Origin: Streptomyces xiamenensis
GTDB lineage: Bacteria; Actinomycetota; Actinomycetes; Streptomycetales; Streptomycetaceae
Assembly: GCF_000993785.3 (NCBI RefSeq)
Contig: NZ_CP009922.3
Location: 1,364,001-1,428,000, forward strand
Direction of reading: 5' to 3'
DNA length: 64,000 nt
Part shown: piece by piece, positions 1-10,650 of the stretch
Numbering within the stretch: position 1 is the first letter of the stretch
How the letters are laid out: every line of letters starts with the position of its first letter
Notes under the pieces: generated by a model
The model's input: the letters and a program-made list of their open reading frames with translations, nothing else
Told to the model about the DNA's origin: nothing
Database searches by the model: none
Position numbers and translations under genes: made by a program

Positions 1-491
1 AGGCCGGCCTCCCGGACGCGGGCGAGCAGTTGGCGCGGCCGGTAGATGCGGATGTGGCCGCCCTCGACCTGGTGGTAGGCGTCGCTGAGCGCCCAGCACA
101 CCCGCTCCGGGCCGTACCGGGGCACGGTGACGGCGATCCGGCCGCCCGGCTTGAGCACCCGCACCAGTTCGGCCAGGACGCCCTTGTCGTCGGGGATGTG
201 CTCCATGACCTCGGAGATGATGACGGCGTCGAAGGTGGCGTCGGCGAACGGCAGCGCGAACGCGTCGCCCTCGATGGCGACGGCGCTCGCCGCGGCCGGT
301 GCCTCGCCCGCCTCCCGCATGGCGGCGAGCCAGCCGGCCACCGTGCGGACCTCCTCGCCGTTGCGGTCCAGGGCGACGACGTGGGCGCCGCGCCGGTAAC
401 ACTCGAAGGCGTGCCGTCCCGCGCCGCAGCCCAGATCCAGGACGCGGTCCCCCGGGGCGATCGGGAAGCGGGTGAAGTCCACGGTCAGCAC
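1..491 (-). CDS. Class I SAM-dependent methyltransferase (C-terminus outside window)
   Basis: The reading frame begins at a GTG at 491 and runs off the left edge, so the C-terminus is missing. The N-terminus carries the glycine-rich SAM-binding motif I (VLDLGCGAGRH). An acidic strand end (VVALDRN) and a later FDAVIISEVMEHIPDD / LKPGGRIAVTVP segment follow, as in Methyltransf_11-type enzymes. The substrate cannot be read from sequence. It lies 65 bp downstream of the glycosyltransferase on the same strand, so the two are probably cotranscribed and may act on the same metabolite or envelope glycan. Certain as a methyltransferase; specific role unknown. Confidence 0.85.
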   Translation of the reverse strand, partial: MLTVDFTRFPIAPGDRVLDLGCGAGRHAFECYRRGAHVVALDRNGEEVRTVAGWLAAMREAGEAPAAASAVAIEGDAFALPFADATFDAVIISEVMEHIPDDKGVLAELVRVLKPGGRIAVTVPRYGPERVCWALSDAYHQVEGGHIRIYRPRQLLARVREAG

Positions 492-556
492 CGGGCGGCT
501 CCTTCGGCTGTGGTTCTGTGCGATCAATCCCTGATCGGGTCAGGATCGGGACCGGG

Positions 557-1843
557 TCAGGCGGTGACGGCGGCGCGGTAGCGCTCGACCGTCCCGATGG
601 CGGCCTGCCGCCAGGTGAAACGGGCCAGCACGCGCTCGCGTCCCGCGGCGCCGATGCGCGCCCGCAGGTCGCGGTCCGCCAGCAGCCGGCCGAGGGCGGC
701 GGCGAGCGCACCGGCGTCACCGGGCGGTACGGCCAGGCAGGTCTCGCCGTCCGCACCCGCGACCTCGGGGATGGCGCCGCCGGTGGTGGCGACGAGCGGG
801 GTGCCGGTGGCCATGGCCTCGGCGGCGGGCAGCGAGAACCCCTCGTACAGGGAGGGCACGGCGGCGACCTGGGCGCCGCGCACCAGGTCACCGAGTTCGG
901 TGTCGCTGATGCCCTTGACGAACTCGACGGCTCCACTGCCCTCTTCGAAGCCGAAGCGCTCCATGGCGTCGGCCACCGGGCTGCCGGCCGGGGGGCGCGA
1001 GCCGACCACCACCAGGTGGGCGGTGGGGTGTTCGGTGCGGACCTTGGCGAGCGCCTCGATGAGGTGGACCAGTCCCTTGAGGGGGACGTCGGCGCTGGAG
1101 GTGGTGACGATGCGTCCCGCGATCTCGGGGACGGCCGGGTCGGGGTGGAAGACACGGGTGTCGGCGCCGATGGGCACGACCCGGACCCGGTCGGGGCGGA
1201 CCCCGAGGTCGTCGATGATCTGCTGCCGGGAGGAGCCGGAGACGGTGACGACGGACGGCAGCCGGCGGGCGACACGTTTCTGCATGCGCGTGAAGCCGTA
1301 CCAGCGGCGCAGCGACATACGGCGGCCCCGGGTGGGGGCGGCGGCCAGTTCCAGGCGGCGGTCCACCGTGATGGGGTGGTGGATGGTGGTGACCAGTGGC
1401 AGGCCGAGACGTTGCGGCAGCCCGAGCAGCCCGTAGCCGAGGGTCTGGTTGTCGTGCACCACGTCGAAGTCGGCGGCGCGGGCGGCGAGGGCGCGGCGGG
1501 CGCGCAGCGAGAAGGTGAGCGGCTCGGGGAAGCCGCCGGTGCGCATGGTGGCGACTTCCAGGCGGTCGATCCAGTCCCGGTACTCGTCGCGGCGCGGGCT
1601 GCGGAACGGATCGGGCTGCCGGTACAGGTCGAGGCTGGGCAGCGGGGTGAAGGTGACGCCCTCGCCGAGGGAGTCCAGGACGGGGTAGGGCTGGGCGCCC
1701 ATGACCTCGACCCGGTGGCCGAGCGCGGCGAGTTCACGGGAGAGGTGCCGCACGTACACGCCCTGGCCGCCGCAGAAGGGGTTGCCCTTGTAGGTCAGCA
1801 ACGCGATGCTCAGTGGGCGGTCCACGCCTGCCTCTGCGGTCAC
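557..1843 (-). CDS. Glycosyltransferase family 4
   Basis: A 428-residue GT-B fold glycosyltransferase. The N-terminal half has the acceptor-domain signature GGQGVYVRHLSRELAALGH at about residues 24-42. The C-terminal half has the nucleotide-sugar-binding stretch EGFSLPAAEAMATGTPLVA with the retaining-GT E-x7-E pattern. There is no signal peptide or membrane segment, so it is cytosolic. Start GTG at 1843. It precedes the methyltransferase on the same strand and diverges from the squalene-cyclase-repeat gene. Sugar donor and acceptor are unknown; GT4 members of this kind often modify lipids or small metabolites. Confidence 0.9.
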   Translation of the reverse strand: MTAEAGVDRPLSIALLTYKGNPFCGGQGVYVRHLSRELAALGHRVEVMGAQPYPVLDSLGEGVTFTPLPSLDLYRQPDPFRSPRRDEYRDWIDRLEVATMRTGGFPEPLTFSLRARRALAARAADFDVVHDNQTLGYGLLGLPQRLGLPLVTTIHHPITVDRRLELAAAPTRGRRMSLRRWYGFTRMQKRVARRLPSVVTVSGSSRQQIIDDLGVRPDRVRVVPIGADTRVFHPDPAVPEIAGRIVTTSSADVPLKGLVHLIEALAKVRTEHPTAHLVVVGSRPPAGSPVADAMERFGFEEGSGAVEFVKGISDTELGDLVRGAQVAAVPSLYEGFSLPAAEAMATGTPLVATTGGAIPEVAGADGETCLAVPPGDAGALAAALGRLLADRDLRARIGAAGRERVLARFTWRQAAIGTVERYRAAVTA

Positions 1844-2047
1844 GCCCGGCCCCCTCGGTCAAGCGGCTACTCACGGGTAAGTCACAAGGTTCCGGAGAAA
1901 CATAGCCTGCCCACCACGAACGGGTCGTAGCCGGGGAAGGTGATGAACACCACGTGCCGGCCCGTGAGTGGGGCGCGGACGTGCGGGAAAGCGGCTGAAA
2001 CCGGGCGGATAGAGTGGGCCGACCGTCCGCAGAAAGGCATAGCGCAG

Positions 2048-3448
2048 ATGCATCTCCCGCGCCGCGGCGCCCTGGCCCTGGCCGGCGCCGCCGTGATCGC
2101 CCTGACCACACCGTGGGGTGCCGTCGCCGCGCCCGCCGCGGACGACGCCCTCCCGGACGCGCTGTTCGGCTCCGCCGACCCGTCGTACGACGGGGTGTGG
2201 CGGCAGTCGGTCGCGCTGCTCGCCCAGGACGCGGCGGGTTACACGCCGGCGCCCGAGGCCGTGGAGTGGCTGCTGCAACAGCAGTGCGCGGACGGCTCGT
2301 TCCTGTCCTACCGGGCCGATCCGGAGGGCGAGGCGTGCGCCGATGTGACGCTGGCCGACTCCAACGCGACGGCGATGGCGCTCCAGGCGCTGGCCGCGCT
2401 CGGCGGCCACGACGAGGCCGTCGCCGGAACGGTGAACTGGCTGACCGGGGTGCAGAACCCGGACGGCGGCTGGAGCTACAACCCGGGCGGCGCCAGCGAC
2501 GCCAGCTCGACCGCCGTGGTGGTCTCGGCGCTGGCGGCGGCGGGGACGGATCCGGCGCAGGTCGTACGGGGCGACGCGAGCCCGTACGACGCGCTGGCCG
2601 GGATGCAGTTGGGCTGCACCGCGCCGGCCGCCGAGCGCGGCGGGTTCGCCTGGCAGCCGGACCCGGACTCGGGCGCGCTGACGGTGAACGACGCGGCGAC
2701 GGTGGACGTGGTGCTGGCCCTGCAGGGCGCCGGGCTGCTGGTGACACCGAGCACGCCGGCGGAGGGCGTGTCCCCCGGCACCGACACCGCGCCGGTGGCG
2801 CTGGAGTGCGACGGCGGCGAACCGGTCGCCGAACTCACCCCGCGGACCGCCGCGTCGGCGGGCGCCGCCTACCTCACCGCACGCCTTGAGGCGGGCGGCC
2901 AGCACCTGGTCACGGCCTTCCCCGGCGCGGAGGAGCAGCCGGACTTCGGCTCGACCGCCCGTACGGTGATCGCGCTGGCCGCGGGCGGGCACAGCGAGTC
3001 GGCCGAGGCCGTTCTCGACTGGCTGCGCGAGCACCACGGCGGCTGGGCCGACTACGCGACGAACCCGGCGGCGGTGGGCACCCTGGTGCTGGCCGCGCAC
3101 GCGACGGGCGCGGCCCCGGAGAGCTTCGGCGGGACGGACCTGATCAGCGAGCTGTCGCTGCTCGGCCCGGCCCCGGACGGCGCGGGCATGGCCACCGACC
3201 CGGCCTCGTCCACGGAGGACAGCGGCTCCGGCTCGCTGGTGTGGGTGCTGCTGATCGGTCTGGCCATCGGGATCGGCATCGGCGTGGTCATGAGCATGCG
3301 GCGCAAGGCCGCGCCCGCCCCTGAGCAGGCGCGGACCGCGACGGCGGAGCCGGACCAGGAGCAGTCCGCCCCCGAGCAGGGGCAGGCCGGGCCGGAGCGT
3401 AAGCAGGACAGGCCCGAGTCCCCCGCGCCGAAGAAGGACGAGGAGTAA
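2048..3448 (+). CDS. Secreted, membrane-anchored prenyltransferase/squalene-oxidase-repeat protein
   Basis: 466 residues from ATG 2048. A signal peptide (residues 1-30, ending near AVAAPAA) is followed by several alpha/alpha-barrel repeats of squalene-cyclase type (QQQCADGSF, VQNPDGGWSYN, REHHGGWADYA). Near the C-terminus are a transmembrane helix (LVWVLLIGLAIGIGIGVVM) and a charged Pro/Glu/Gln-rich tail. The catalytic DxDD or QW arrangement of true cyclases is not evident, so a ligand-binding role is more likely than terpene cyclisation; similar barrels form transcobalamin/intrinsic factor. The next gene begins 2 bp after the stop, so the two form an operon. Confidence 0.8.
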   Translation: MHLPRRGALALAGAAVIALTTPWGAVAAPAADDALPDALFGSADPSYDGVWRQSVALLAQDAAGYTPAPEAVEWLLQQQCADGSFLSYRADPEGEACADVTLADSNATAMALQALAALGGHDEAVAGTVNWLTGVQNPDGGWSYNPGGASDASSTAVVVSALAAAGTDPAQVVRGDASPYDALAGMQLGCTAPAAERGGFAWQPDPDSGALTVNDAATVDVVLALQGAGLLVTPSTPAEGVSPGTDTAPVALECDGGEPVAELTPRTAASAGAAYLTARLEAGGQHLVTAFPGAEEQPDFGSTARTVIALAAGGHSESAEAVLDWLREHHGGWADYATNPAAVGTLVLAAHATGAAPESFGGTDLISELSLLGPAPDGAGMATDPASSTEDSGSGSLVWVLLIGLAIGIGIGVVMSMRRKAAPAPEQARTATAEPDQEQSAPEQGQAGPERKQDRPESPAPKKDEE

Positions 3449-3450
3449 CG

Positions 3451-4050
3451 GTGCGGCGCGCGCTGGCGCTGTCCGCCGCCCTGCTGCTCCTGCTGTGCCT
3501 GCCCGCCAAGGCGTGGGCGGCGAGCTACGCCTACTGGTCGTTCTGGCAGTGGGACGCGGGCTCGGGCAGCTGGGCGTACGCGGCGGAGGGACCGGGCACG
3601 GCGCGCGTCGCCGAGGGTGATGTGGTCGGCTTCCACTTCACGACGAGCGAGAACGCGACGGCCGCACCCGCCGCCCCGCGCGGCGCGACCGAGCACGCGG
3701 AGATCTGCCCCGGCGATCCGGCCGGGGTGGCGGTGGTCATCGACTTCGGCACGGCGGACGGTGCCCCGGCCGCCCGTACGGCGTGCGCCCCCGACGCGGC
3801 AGGAACGACGGCCGCCACCGCCCTGGCGGCGGTGGCCGAGCCGCTGCGCTACGCCTCCAACGGCATGCTGTGCGGCATCACCGGCTACCCGGAGACCGGC
3901 TGCGGTGAGGCGGCGCCCGCCGCGAGCGAGGACACCGCGAGCGAGAGCGACGACGGCGCCTCACCGCTGCCGGTGATCGCGGCGCTGTCGGCGGTGGCAG
4001 TGCTGGCGGTGGCCGGTCTGTGGCGCGCCCGCCGCCGCGACCGTTCCTGA
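3451..4050 (+). CDS. SCO2322-family membrane-anchored exported protein
   Basis: 199 residues from GTG 3451. It has a signal peptide (ALALSAALLLLLCLPAKAWA), an extracytoplasmic domain starting ASYAYWSFWQWD, and a C-terminal transmembrane helix (PLPVIAALSAVAVLAVAGLW) followed by Arg-rich cytosolic residues. The WSFWQ opening and layout match the family I know as SCO2322. In other Streptomyces that family accompanies a prenyltransferase-repeat protein and an ECF-type ABC transporter (family knowledge from memory). No transporter genes follow here: the next gene is convergent. Function unknown; possibly substrate capture for uptake. Confidence 0.75.
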   Translation: MRRALALSAALLLLLCLPAKAWAASYAYWSFWQWDAGSGSWAYAAEGPGTARVAEGDVVGFHFTTSENATAAPAAPRGATEHAEICPGDPAGVAVVIDFGTADGAPAARTACAPDAAGTTAATALAAVAEPLRYASNGMLCGITGYPETGCGEAAPAASEDTASESDDGASPLPVIAALSAVAVLAVAGLWRARRRDRS

Positions 4051-4074
4051 CCCGCGTCCGCGCGCGTACGGACC

Positions 4075-5124
4075 TCAGGGCCGCATGACGATCTTTCCCA
4101 CGTGTCCCCTGCGGGAGAGTTCCTCCTGCGCCTGGGCGGCCTGTTCCAGGGTGAAGCTGGCGGCGATGACGGGCTGGACCTCCGCGCGGCGCGCCAGGTC
4201 CATGAGGAGGTCGAAGTGCGCGGGCGTGTGCATCGCGGAACCGATGACCTGGGCGTTGTGCAAGTAGAGCCGGCGTACGTCGAAGGCCACTCCGTAGCCA
4301 CCGAGCGCCCCGGCGATGACCCACCGGCCCCCTTCGCGCAGCAGCGGGAGCCCTTCGGCGACCAGTTCGCCCGCCACGACATCGAGTGCGACGTCGATGC
4401 CCTGCGGGGCGGCGGCGCGGAGCTGCGCGGTGATGTCTCCCGCGCGGTCGATGACGTCGTGCGCGCCCGCCTCGCGTACCGCGTCGATCTTGGTTCCGCT
4501 GCTGATGGCGATCACCCTGGCGCCGCGCGCGCGGGCGATCTGCACCAGCGCGATGCCCACCCCGCCGGACGCTCCCGAGACCAGTGCGGTGTCGCCCTCG
4601 CGCAGCCGGCCTCGCTCGATCATGCCCAGCGCCGTGCCGTAGGCGGTCGGCAACGTCGCGAGCTGCTCGTCCGTGAGCGGGGATTCCGTCACGTCGTGCA
4701 CCCGCTTCACCGGCGCCGTCACGTACTCGGCGTATCCGCCGTCGCGTTCGCTCCCCATCAGGCCCACCGGGTTGGCGTCCGGCCCCTCGGTGTCGTAGAT
4801 CGCGGGGTCGAGGACCACCCGGCGCCCCACGAGATCCCGCGGTGCGCCGGTCCCGACGGCCACGACGTGGCCGGCCACGTCGGCGCCCTGGATGCGCGGG
4901 AAGTCGATCGGGCCTCGCCAGCCCGACAGCGCCCCGGGGTCGTCCGGGCGGCCGTAGGCACCCTCCCGCGTCCACAGGTCGGTGTTGTTGAGCGCCACCG
5001 CGCCGACCCGGACCAGCACCTCCCCTTCCCGCGGGGCGGGGACGGGGACCTCCGTCGGTTCAAGGACCTCCGGCCCTCCGTGCCTGGTGATGCGGACCGC
5101 TCGCATGGCATCGGACGCACTCAT
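4075..5124 (-). CDS. NAD(P)H:quinone oxidoreductase / zinc-type alcohol dehydrogenase-like (MDR) protein
   Basis: 349 residues. The start is ATG 5124 because a GAGGAGG ribosome site lies 7-13 bp upstream; a longer reading frame to 5238 lacks one. The N-terminal GroES-like half contains GEVLVRVGAVALNNTDLW and the IQGADVAGHVVAVG segment. The nucleotide-binding loop is SGASGGVGIALVQIA. No structural-zinc cysteine cluster is present, which fits quinone reductase/enoyl reductase-type MDRs. It diverges from a TetR gene, the probable regulator, with repeated TCTGTGAA boxes between them. Confidence 0.88.
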   Translation of the reverse strand: MSASDAMRAVRITRHGGPEVLEPTEVPVPAPREGEVLVRVGAVALNNTDLWTREGAYGRPDDPGALSGWRGPIDFPRIQGADVAGHVVAVGTGAPRDLVGRRVVLDPAIYDTEGPDANPVGLMGSERDGGYAEYVTAPVKRVHDVTESPLTDEQLATLPTAYGTALGMIERGRLREGDTALVSGASGGVGIALVQIARARGARVIAISSGTKIDAVREAGAHDVIDRAGDITAQLRAAAPQGIDVALDVVAGELVAEGLPLLREGGRWVIAGALGGYGVAFDVRRLYLHNAQVIGSAMHTPAHFDLLMDLARRAEVQPVIAASFTLEQAAQAQEELSRRGHVGKIVMRP

Positions 5125-5140
5125 CGCTTGAACCTCCTCA

Positions 5141-5190
5141 GGTATACTGATCTGTGAACTTCTCCCACCGTACACCGTTCTGTGAAGGGG
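5141..5190. promoter_or_regulatory. Divergent promoter/operator region with two TCTGTGAA direct repeats
   Basis: The 73-bp gap between the oxidoreductase and the TetR gene holds two identical octamers, TCTGTGAA, at 5151-5158 and 5179-5186. They are spaced 28 bp start to start and flank an AT-richer TATACTGA stretch. Repeats at this position are good candidates for the TetR-family operator. Binding is inferred. Confidence 0.45.
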
Positions 5191-5197
5191 GCCCGTC

Positions 5198-5773
5198 GTG
5201 GACGAAACGCGGCCCATGACGCCCGCCGGCCGCCGCATTCTGGCGGCCGCGGAGGAGTTGTTCTACCACCGGGGCATCACGGCGGTCGGGGTGGATCTGA
5301 TCGCCGAGCACTCCGGCGTGACCAAGCGGACCCTGTACAACCGGTTCGGTTCGAAAGAGCACCTCGTGGCCGCCTACCTCACGGAACGCGACCGGCGCTG
5401 GCGGGCTCACGTCCGGGCCGCCGTCGACGCCTGCGACTCTCCGGCCGAGGCCGTCACCGCCCCCTTCGAGGCCCTGCGGACCTGGAGCGGGAGCAACACC
5501 CGCGGCTGCGCCTTCATCAACGCGCTGGCGGAGCTTCCGGACCCCTCGCACCCCGCGCACCGCGTCGCCGCGCACCAGAAGCTCTGGCTGCGGGACCTGT
5601 TCGCGGAACTCGCCACCGCGGCGGGCTGCTCGCACCCGGACGCCCTCGCCACTCAACTCCTCGTGCTGCACGAGGGCGCCGTCGCCACGCAGCCCCTCGC
5701 GCTGGACACCCTTCCGGAGACCGCCGGTCTGGCCCGCGCCCTGGTGCGGGCCGGCACGTCGCCGGGCCGGTAG
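5198..5773 (+). CDS. TetR/AcrR family transcriptional regulator
   Basis: 191 residues from GTG 5198, with a GAAGGGG site upstream. The N-terminal helix-turn-helix reads RRILAAAEELFYHRGI ... GVTKRTLYNRFGSKEHLV, the classic TetR_N pattern. The C-terminal effector domain includes GCAFINALAELPDP, as in the TetR group that controls divergent oxidoreductases or efflux genes. It diverges from the quinone oxidoreductase and most likely represses it and itself. The ligand is unknown. Confidence 0.9.
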   Translation: MDETRPMTPAGRRILAAAEELFYHRGITAVGVDLIAEHSGVTKRTLYNRFGSKEHLVAAYLTERDRRWRAHVRAAVDACDSPAEAVTAPFEALRTWSGSNTRGCAFINALAELPDPSHPAHRVAAHQKLWLRDLFAELATAAGCSHPDALATQLLVLHEGAVATQPLALDTLPETAGLARALVRAGTSPGR

Positions 5774-5827
5774 GGCGCCGTCGGCGGGATGCCGCCGTGC
5801 CACCGGTCCGGGCGCGGCACCCAGGCC

Positions 5828-6766
5828 CTACAGGGCCGTGTGCCGCTCCAGCGACTGGCGCGTGTTCACGCCGTACACCCCCCACTCGTCCCCCTGCACG
5901 CCGTACGCCATCTGGAAGCGGGCCACCGCGTCCGCGGTCCGTTCGTCGTACGTGCCGTGCGCCGGTCCGTCGTAGACCCAGCCCAGCTGGAGGAGGCGCT
6001 GCTGGAGCTCCACCACCTGCTCCCCGGTATCGCCCTCCCGCAGCACGCCGCCCGGCGGGTCGGGTGAGGGCAGCGGCTCGGAGGGGAGCGTCTCCTCGGG
6101 CGGCTCGCCCGGGTTCTCGGGGGCGGGCGGCGGGGCGGGCTCGGCGGGCGGCGACGGTTCGCCTGTCTCGGTGACCGGCGGGGGCTGGGGCACCGGCACG
6201 GTGCCGTCGTCCGTGTCCCGGCCGGTGCCGGTGCCGTTCCCGGCGTCCGACTCCGTCCCCGTCCCCGTCCCCGTCGCGGGGGAGGGCGAGGGCGTCGGGC
6301 CGGGGCGGGGACCGTACTCCCACCGGTCACCGCCGTCGGGCAGGACACCGCCGTCCGGCAGCGGGTCGCCGTCCGGCAGGGAGATCATCGGGCCGTCCTG
6401 GCTCTTCTCCAGGGCCTCGTTGGTGCGGCCCTGCCCGCCCATCAGCGAGGCGGCCAGCGCCGTGCAGCCCACCACCGCCGCCGCCATCGCCCCGCCGGCG
6501 GCGGCGACCGCCCGGGTGCGCTGCCTGGGCTTGCGGTGCGCGCCCTGGGCCCGGGTCTCCGGGGTGGCCTGCAGGGGCACCCTCGGCATCGCGCGGCGCT
6601 GCTGGGGCGGGGACTCGACCGAAAACAGCGCCACATCGGCCGGATCAGGACCGGTGACGGAGGAGGGTACGGGGCGTGACAGCGAGTGCGTGAGACACCC
6701 GCAGGCGGGCTCCCCACTGGGGTCCGCCGGGCGTCCGCATATCAGGCAGTCGGCGTCCTGGGACAT
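5828..6766 (-). CDS. Membrane protein with cysteine-rich N-terminus and extracytoplasmic peptidoglycan-binding domain
   Basis: 312 residues from ATG 6766; a GGAAGGG site supports this start over a longer frame to 6889. The cytosolic head carries C7-x2-C10 and C22-x-C24, a possible zinc-binding cluster. A single membrane helix follows (AVAAAGGAMAAAVVGCTALA, about residues 86-105), then a long Pro/Gly/Thr spacer. The C-terminal PG_binding_1 domain includes GDTGEQVVELQQRLLQLGW and ADAVARFQMAYGV. The topology places the domain in the cell wall, joining an intracellular metal-site-like head to murein. Convergent with the TetR gene. Confidence 0.8.
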   Translation of the reverse strand: MSQDADCLICGRPADPSGEPACGCLTHSLSRPVPSSVTGPDPADVALFSVESPPQQRRAMPRVPLQATPETRAQGAHRKPRQRTRAVAAAGGAMAAAVVGCTALAASLMGGQGRTNEALEKSQDGPMISLPDGDPLPDGGVLPDGGDRWEYGPRPGPTPSPSPATGTGTGTESDAGNGTGTGRDTDDGTVPVPQPPPVTETGEPSPPAEPAPPPAPENPGEPPEETLPSEPLPSPDPPGGVLREGDTGEQVVELQQRLLQLGWVYDGPAHGTYDERTADAVARFQMAYGVQGDEWGVYGVNTRQSLERHTAL

Positions 6767-6894
6767 CGCGCCACCCTTCCCCCTCGATTGGCAGCGATTA
6801 TGCACCACCCGTACGAGTGATGCCCGTCTCTCGTTCAACAAGCCAGCACCCGAATTTACGGACAAGATGGTGCAGAACGAATCGAACACCGTAG

Positions 6895-9060
<2,166 letters not shown>

Positions 9061-9093
9061 CGGTACGGGGGGGCTGGCGGTGACCGGGCTCCG

Positions 9094-9148
9094 TTTTGTA
9101 TCGTAGAAAAACAAAGTGGTTCCGCCCGCTCCCCGACCTTGCGGGCGG
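9094..9148. promoter_or_regulatory. AT-rich dyad plus GC stem-loop between MFS gene and HAD gene
   Basis: An island unusually rich in A/T for this genome contains TTTGT (9095-9099) and its complement ACAAA (9111-9115), an operator-like interrupted palindrome. A perfect stem, CCGCCCGC (9122-9129) with GCGGGCGG (9141-9148), follows. The pair could be a promoter/operator for the HAD gene plus a leader hairpin, or a terminator for the MFS gene. There is no T-tract. Confidence 0.4.
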
Positions 9149-9190
9149 GGCCACTGGGTTTTGTGCTGTCCGCTGTTTGGAGCTCCCGCG

Positions 9191-9886
9191 ATGCCGACCG
9201 CCGTACTCACCGCCCGCGCCCTCCTGCTGGACATGGACGGCACCCTGGTGGACTCGGACGCGGTGGTCGAACGGCTGTGGCGGGCCTGGGGCGAGGAGCA
9301 CGGAGTGCCCTTCGAGCAGGTCCTGCGGGTCGTCCACGGGCGGCAGGGGTACGCCACCATGGCGGAGTTGCTGCCGGAACGCCCGATGGAGCTGAACCAC
9401 GCGGACAACGCGCGGATGCTCGCCGCCGAGACCAGCGACGTCGAGGGCATCGTGCCGATCCCCGGCGCCCACCGCTTCCTGGCCGCCCTGGAGGCCGGAG
9501 CCCTGCCGCACGCCCTGGTCACCTCGGCCGATGTGGCGCTCGCCACCGCCCGGATGACGGCGGCCGGGCTGCGCATCCCGCGGCCCCGGATCACCGCCGA
9601 GTCGGTCGGCGCCAGCAAGCCGGACCCGGAGGGCTTCCTCAAGGGCGCCGCCGAACTGGGCATGGCGCCGGCCGACTGCGTCGTCTTCGAGGACTCCGCC
9701 GCCGGCATCGCGGCCGGTCTGGCCGCCGGGATGCGCGTGGTGGGGATCGGCCCGCGGGCCGCCGCCCACGGGCCGACCGTGGCCGTACCCACCCTGGAGC
9801 ACGTGACGGTCGACCCGCTGCCGGGCGGTGAGGGCCTGACCCTCACACTCCTCGTCGAGGACGCTCAGCCGGCGATCGCCTCGTAG
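9191..9886 (+). CDS. HAD-superfamily phosphatase (beta-phosphoglucomutase/phosphoglycolate-phosphatase-like)
   Basis: 231 residues from ATG 9191, with a short GGAG ribosome site. Motif I is LLLDMDGTLVDSD (nucleophile D14, acid D16). Motif II lies in ALVTSADVALA. Motif III/IV is KPDPEGFLKGA ... CVVFEDSAAGIAAGLAAGM. The small cap fits the HAD-IA subgroup acting on sugar or glycerol phosphates; the exact substrate is not readable. The last 22 bp overlap the 3' end of the convergent GDT1-type gene. Confidence 0.88.
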   Translation: MPTAVLTARALLLDMDGTLVDSDAVVERLWRAWGEEHGVPFEQVLRVVHGRQGYATMAELLPERPMELNHADNARMLAAETSDVEGIVPIPGAHRFLAALEAGALPHALVTSADVALATARMTAAGLRIPRPRITAESVGASKPDPEGFLKGAAELGMAPADCVVFEDSAAGIAAGLAAGMRVVGIGPRAAAHGPTVAVPTLEHVTVDPLPGGEGLTLTLLVEDAQPAIAS

Positions 9887-10446
9887 AGGCTCCAGGCCGC
9901 CAGCACCAGCATCACGCACGCCGCGACCCGCGTGATCAGCCGCATCGGCACCCGCTTGAGCAGCGCCCGGCCGCCCAGGATGCCGATCCCGGCCACCGCG
10001 CACAGCGCCGCGAACGCGCCGATGCCCACCGACAGCCAGTCGTCGTACCGGGCCGCCAGGTTGGCGGTCATGATCTGGGTGAGATCGCCGAACTCGGCGA
10101 CCAGGATGAGCATGAAGCCGGAGCCCGCGACCTTCCAGAAGGACGCGCTCGTGGGCTCCTTGATCTCCTCGTCCTCCTCCGCCTTGCTGCGCAGCAGATA
10201 GAGCCCGCCGCCCAGGAACAGCAGGCCGACGACGGCCTGGAGCGGGCGCTGCGGCAGCAGGGTGAGCACCGAACCGGCCGCCACCGCCAGCACCACATGG
10301 ATGGCGAAGGCGGCGGCGACCCCGGCGAAGACGTAGGAGGCGCGGAAGCGGGTGCCCAGCAGCAGACCGGCGAGCGCGGTCTTGTCGGGCAGTTCGGCAA
10401 GGAAGATGACGCCGAAGACCACGGCGGCGGTAGTCAGGGAGAACAC
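9865..10446 (-). CDS. TMEM165/GDT1-family membrane transporter, probable Mn2+ exporter
   Basis: 193 residues from GTG 10446. The protein is almost wholly hydrophobic with two halves, each carrying the family ExxD signature: ELPDKT at 18-23 and EFGDLT at 118-123. A charged loop (EEDEEIKE) separates them. Bacterial members export manganese (established for this family). The leader contains a yybP-ykoY manganese riboswitch whose structure would control access to the GAGGAA ribosome site five bases before the start. That makes manganese efflux the strong functional assignment. It overlaps the HAD gene tail to tail. Confidence 0.92.
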   Translation of the reverse strand: MFSLTTAAVVFGVIFLAELPDKTALAGLLLGTRFRASYVFAGVAAAFAIHVVLAVAAGSVLTLLPQRPLQAVVGLLFLGGGLYLLRSKAEEDEEIKEPTSASFWKVAGSGFMLILVAEFGDLTQIMTANLAARYDDWLSVGIGAFAALCAVAGIGILGGRALLKRVPMRLITRVAACVMLVLAAWSLYEAIAG

Positions 10447-10448
10447 GG

Positions 10449-10650
10449 GGATTCCTCATGAGGGTGGATCGGACGGGCCGACGGCCGTGCCGAGGAATCC
10501 GCGGGAGAGCGCACGCTTCGGCACGGCAGCGTCATGGACACTGCTGGCCGAAGGTCTCGCTGGCGGACGCTCACGCGTCCGCTCCGGGCGCCGGGCCCCG
10601 AGGGGCCAGTATGTCGACGGTCCGGCGAAGAGCTACTCCCCTTCAGACGC
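10449..10650 (-). promoter_or_regulatory. yybP-ykoY (manganese) riboswitch with RBS-sequestering expression platform
   Basis: Read on the minus strand, the aptamer begins near 10650 with GAAGGGGAGTAGCTC. It continues through the conserved GTCGACATACTGG core and closes with GCGAGACCTTCGGCC (to about 10545); these are the hallmark segments of the yybP-ykoY class. Downstream, arm A GCCGTGCCGA (10527-10518) can pair with TCGGCACGGC (10493-10484). The overlapping GGATTCCTC (10500-10492) can instead pair with GAGGAATCC (10457-10449), which contains the ribosome site. The two pairings exclude each other, so translational control is inferred. A -10-like TACAGT at 10660-10655 suggests a dedicated promoter inside the end of the upstream SOD-like gene. 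Confidence 0.88.

Noticed and set aside
1882..2109. A 75-residue minus-strand frame between the glycosyltransferase and the cyclase-repeat gene.
   Set aside because: No ribosome site, overlaps the signal peptide coding region of the plus-strand gene, no recognisable family.
2048..3448. Calling the repeat protein an active squalene or terpene cyclase.
   Set aside because: It is exported and lacks a visible DxDD-type catalytic motif, so a binding role fits better.
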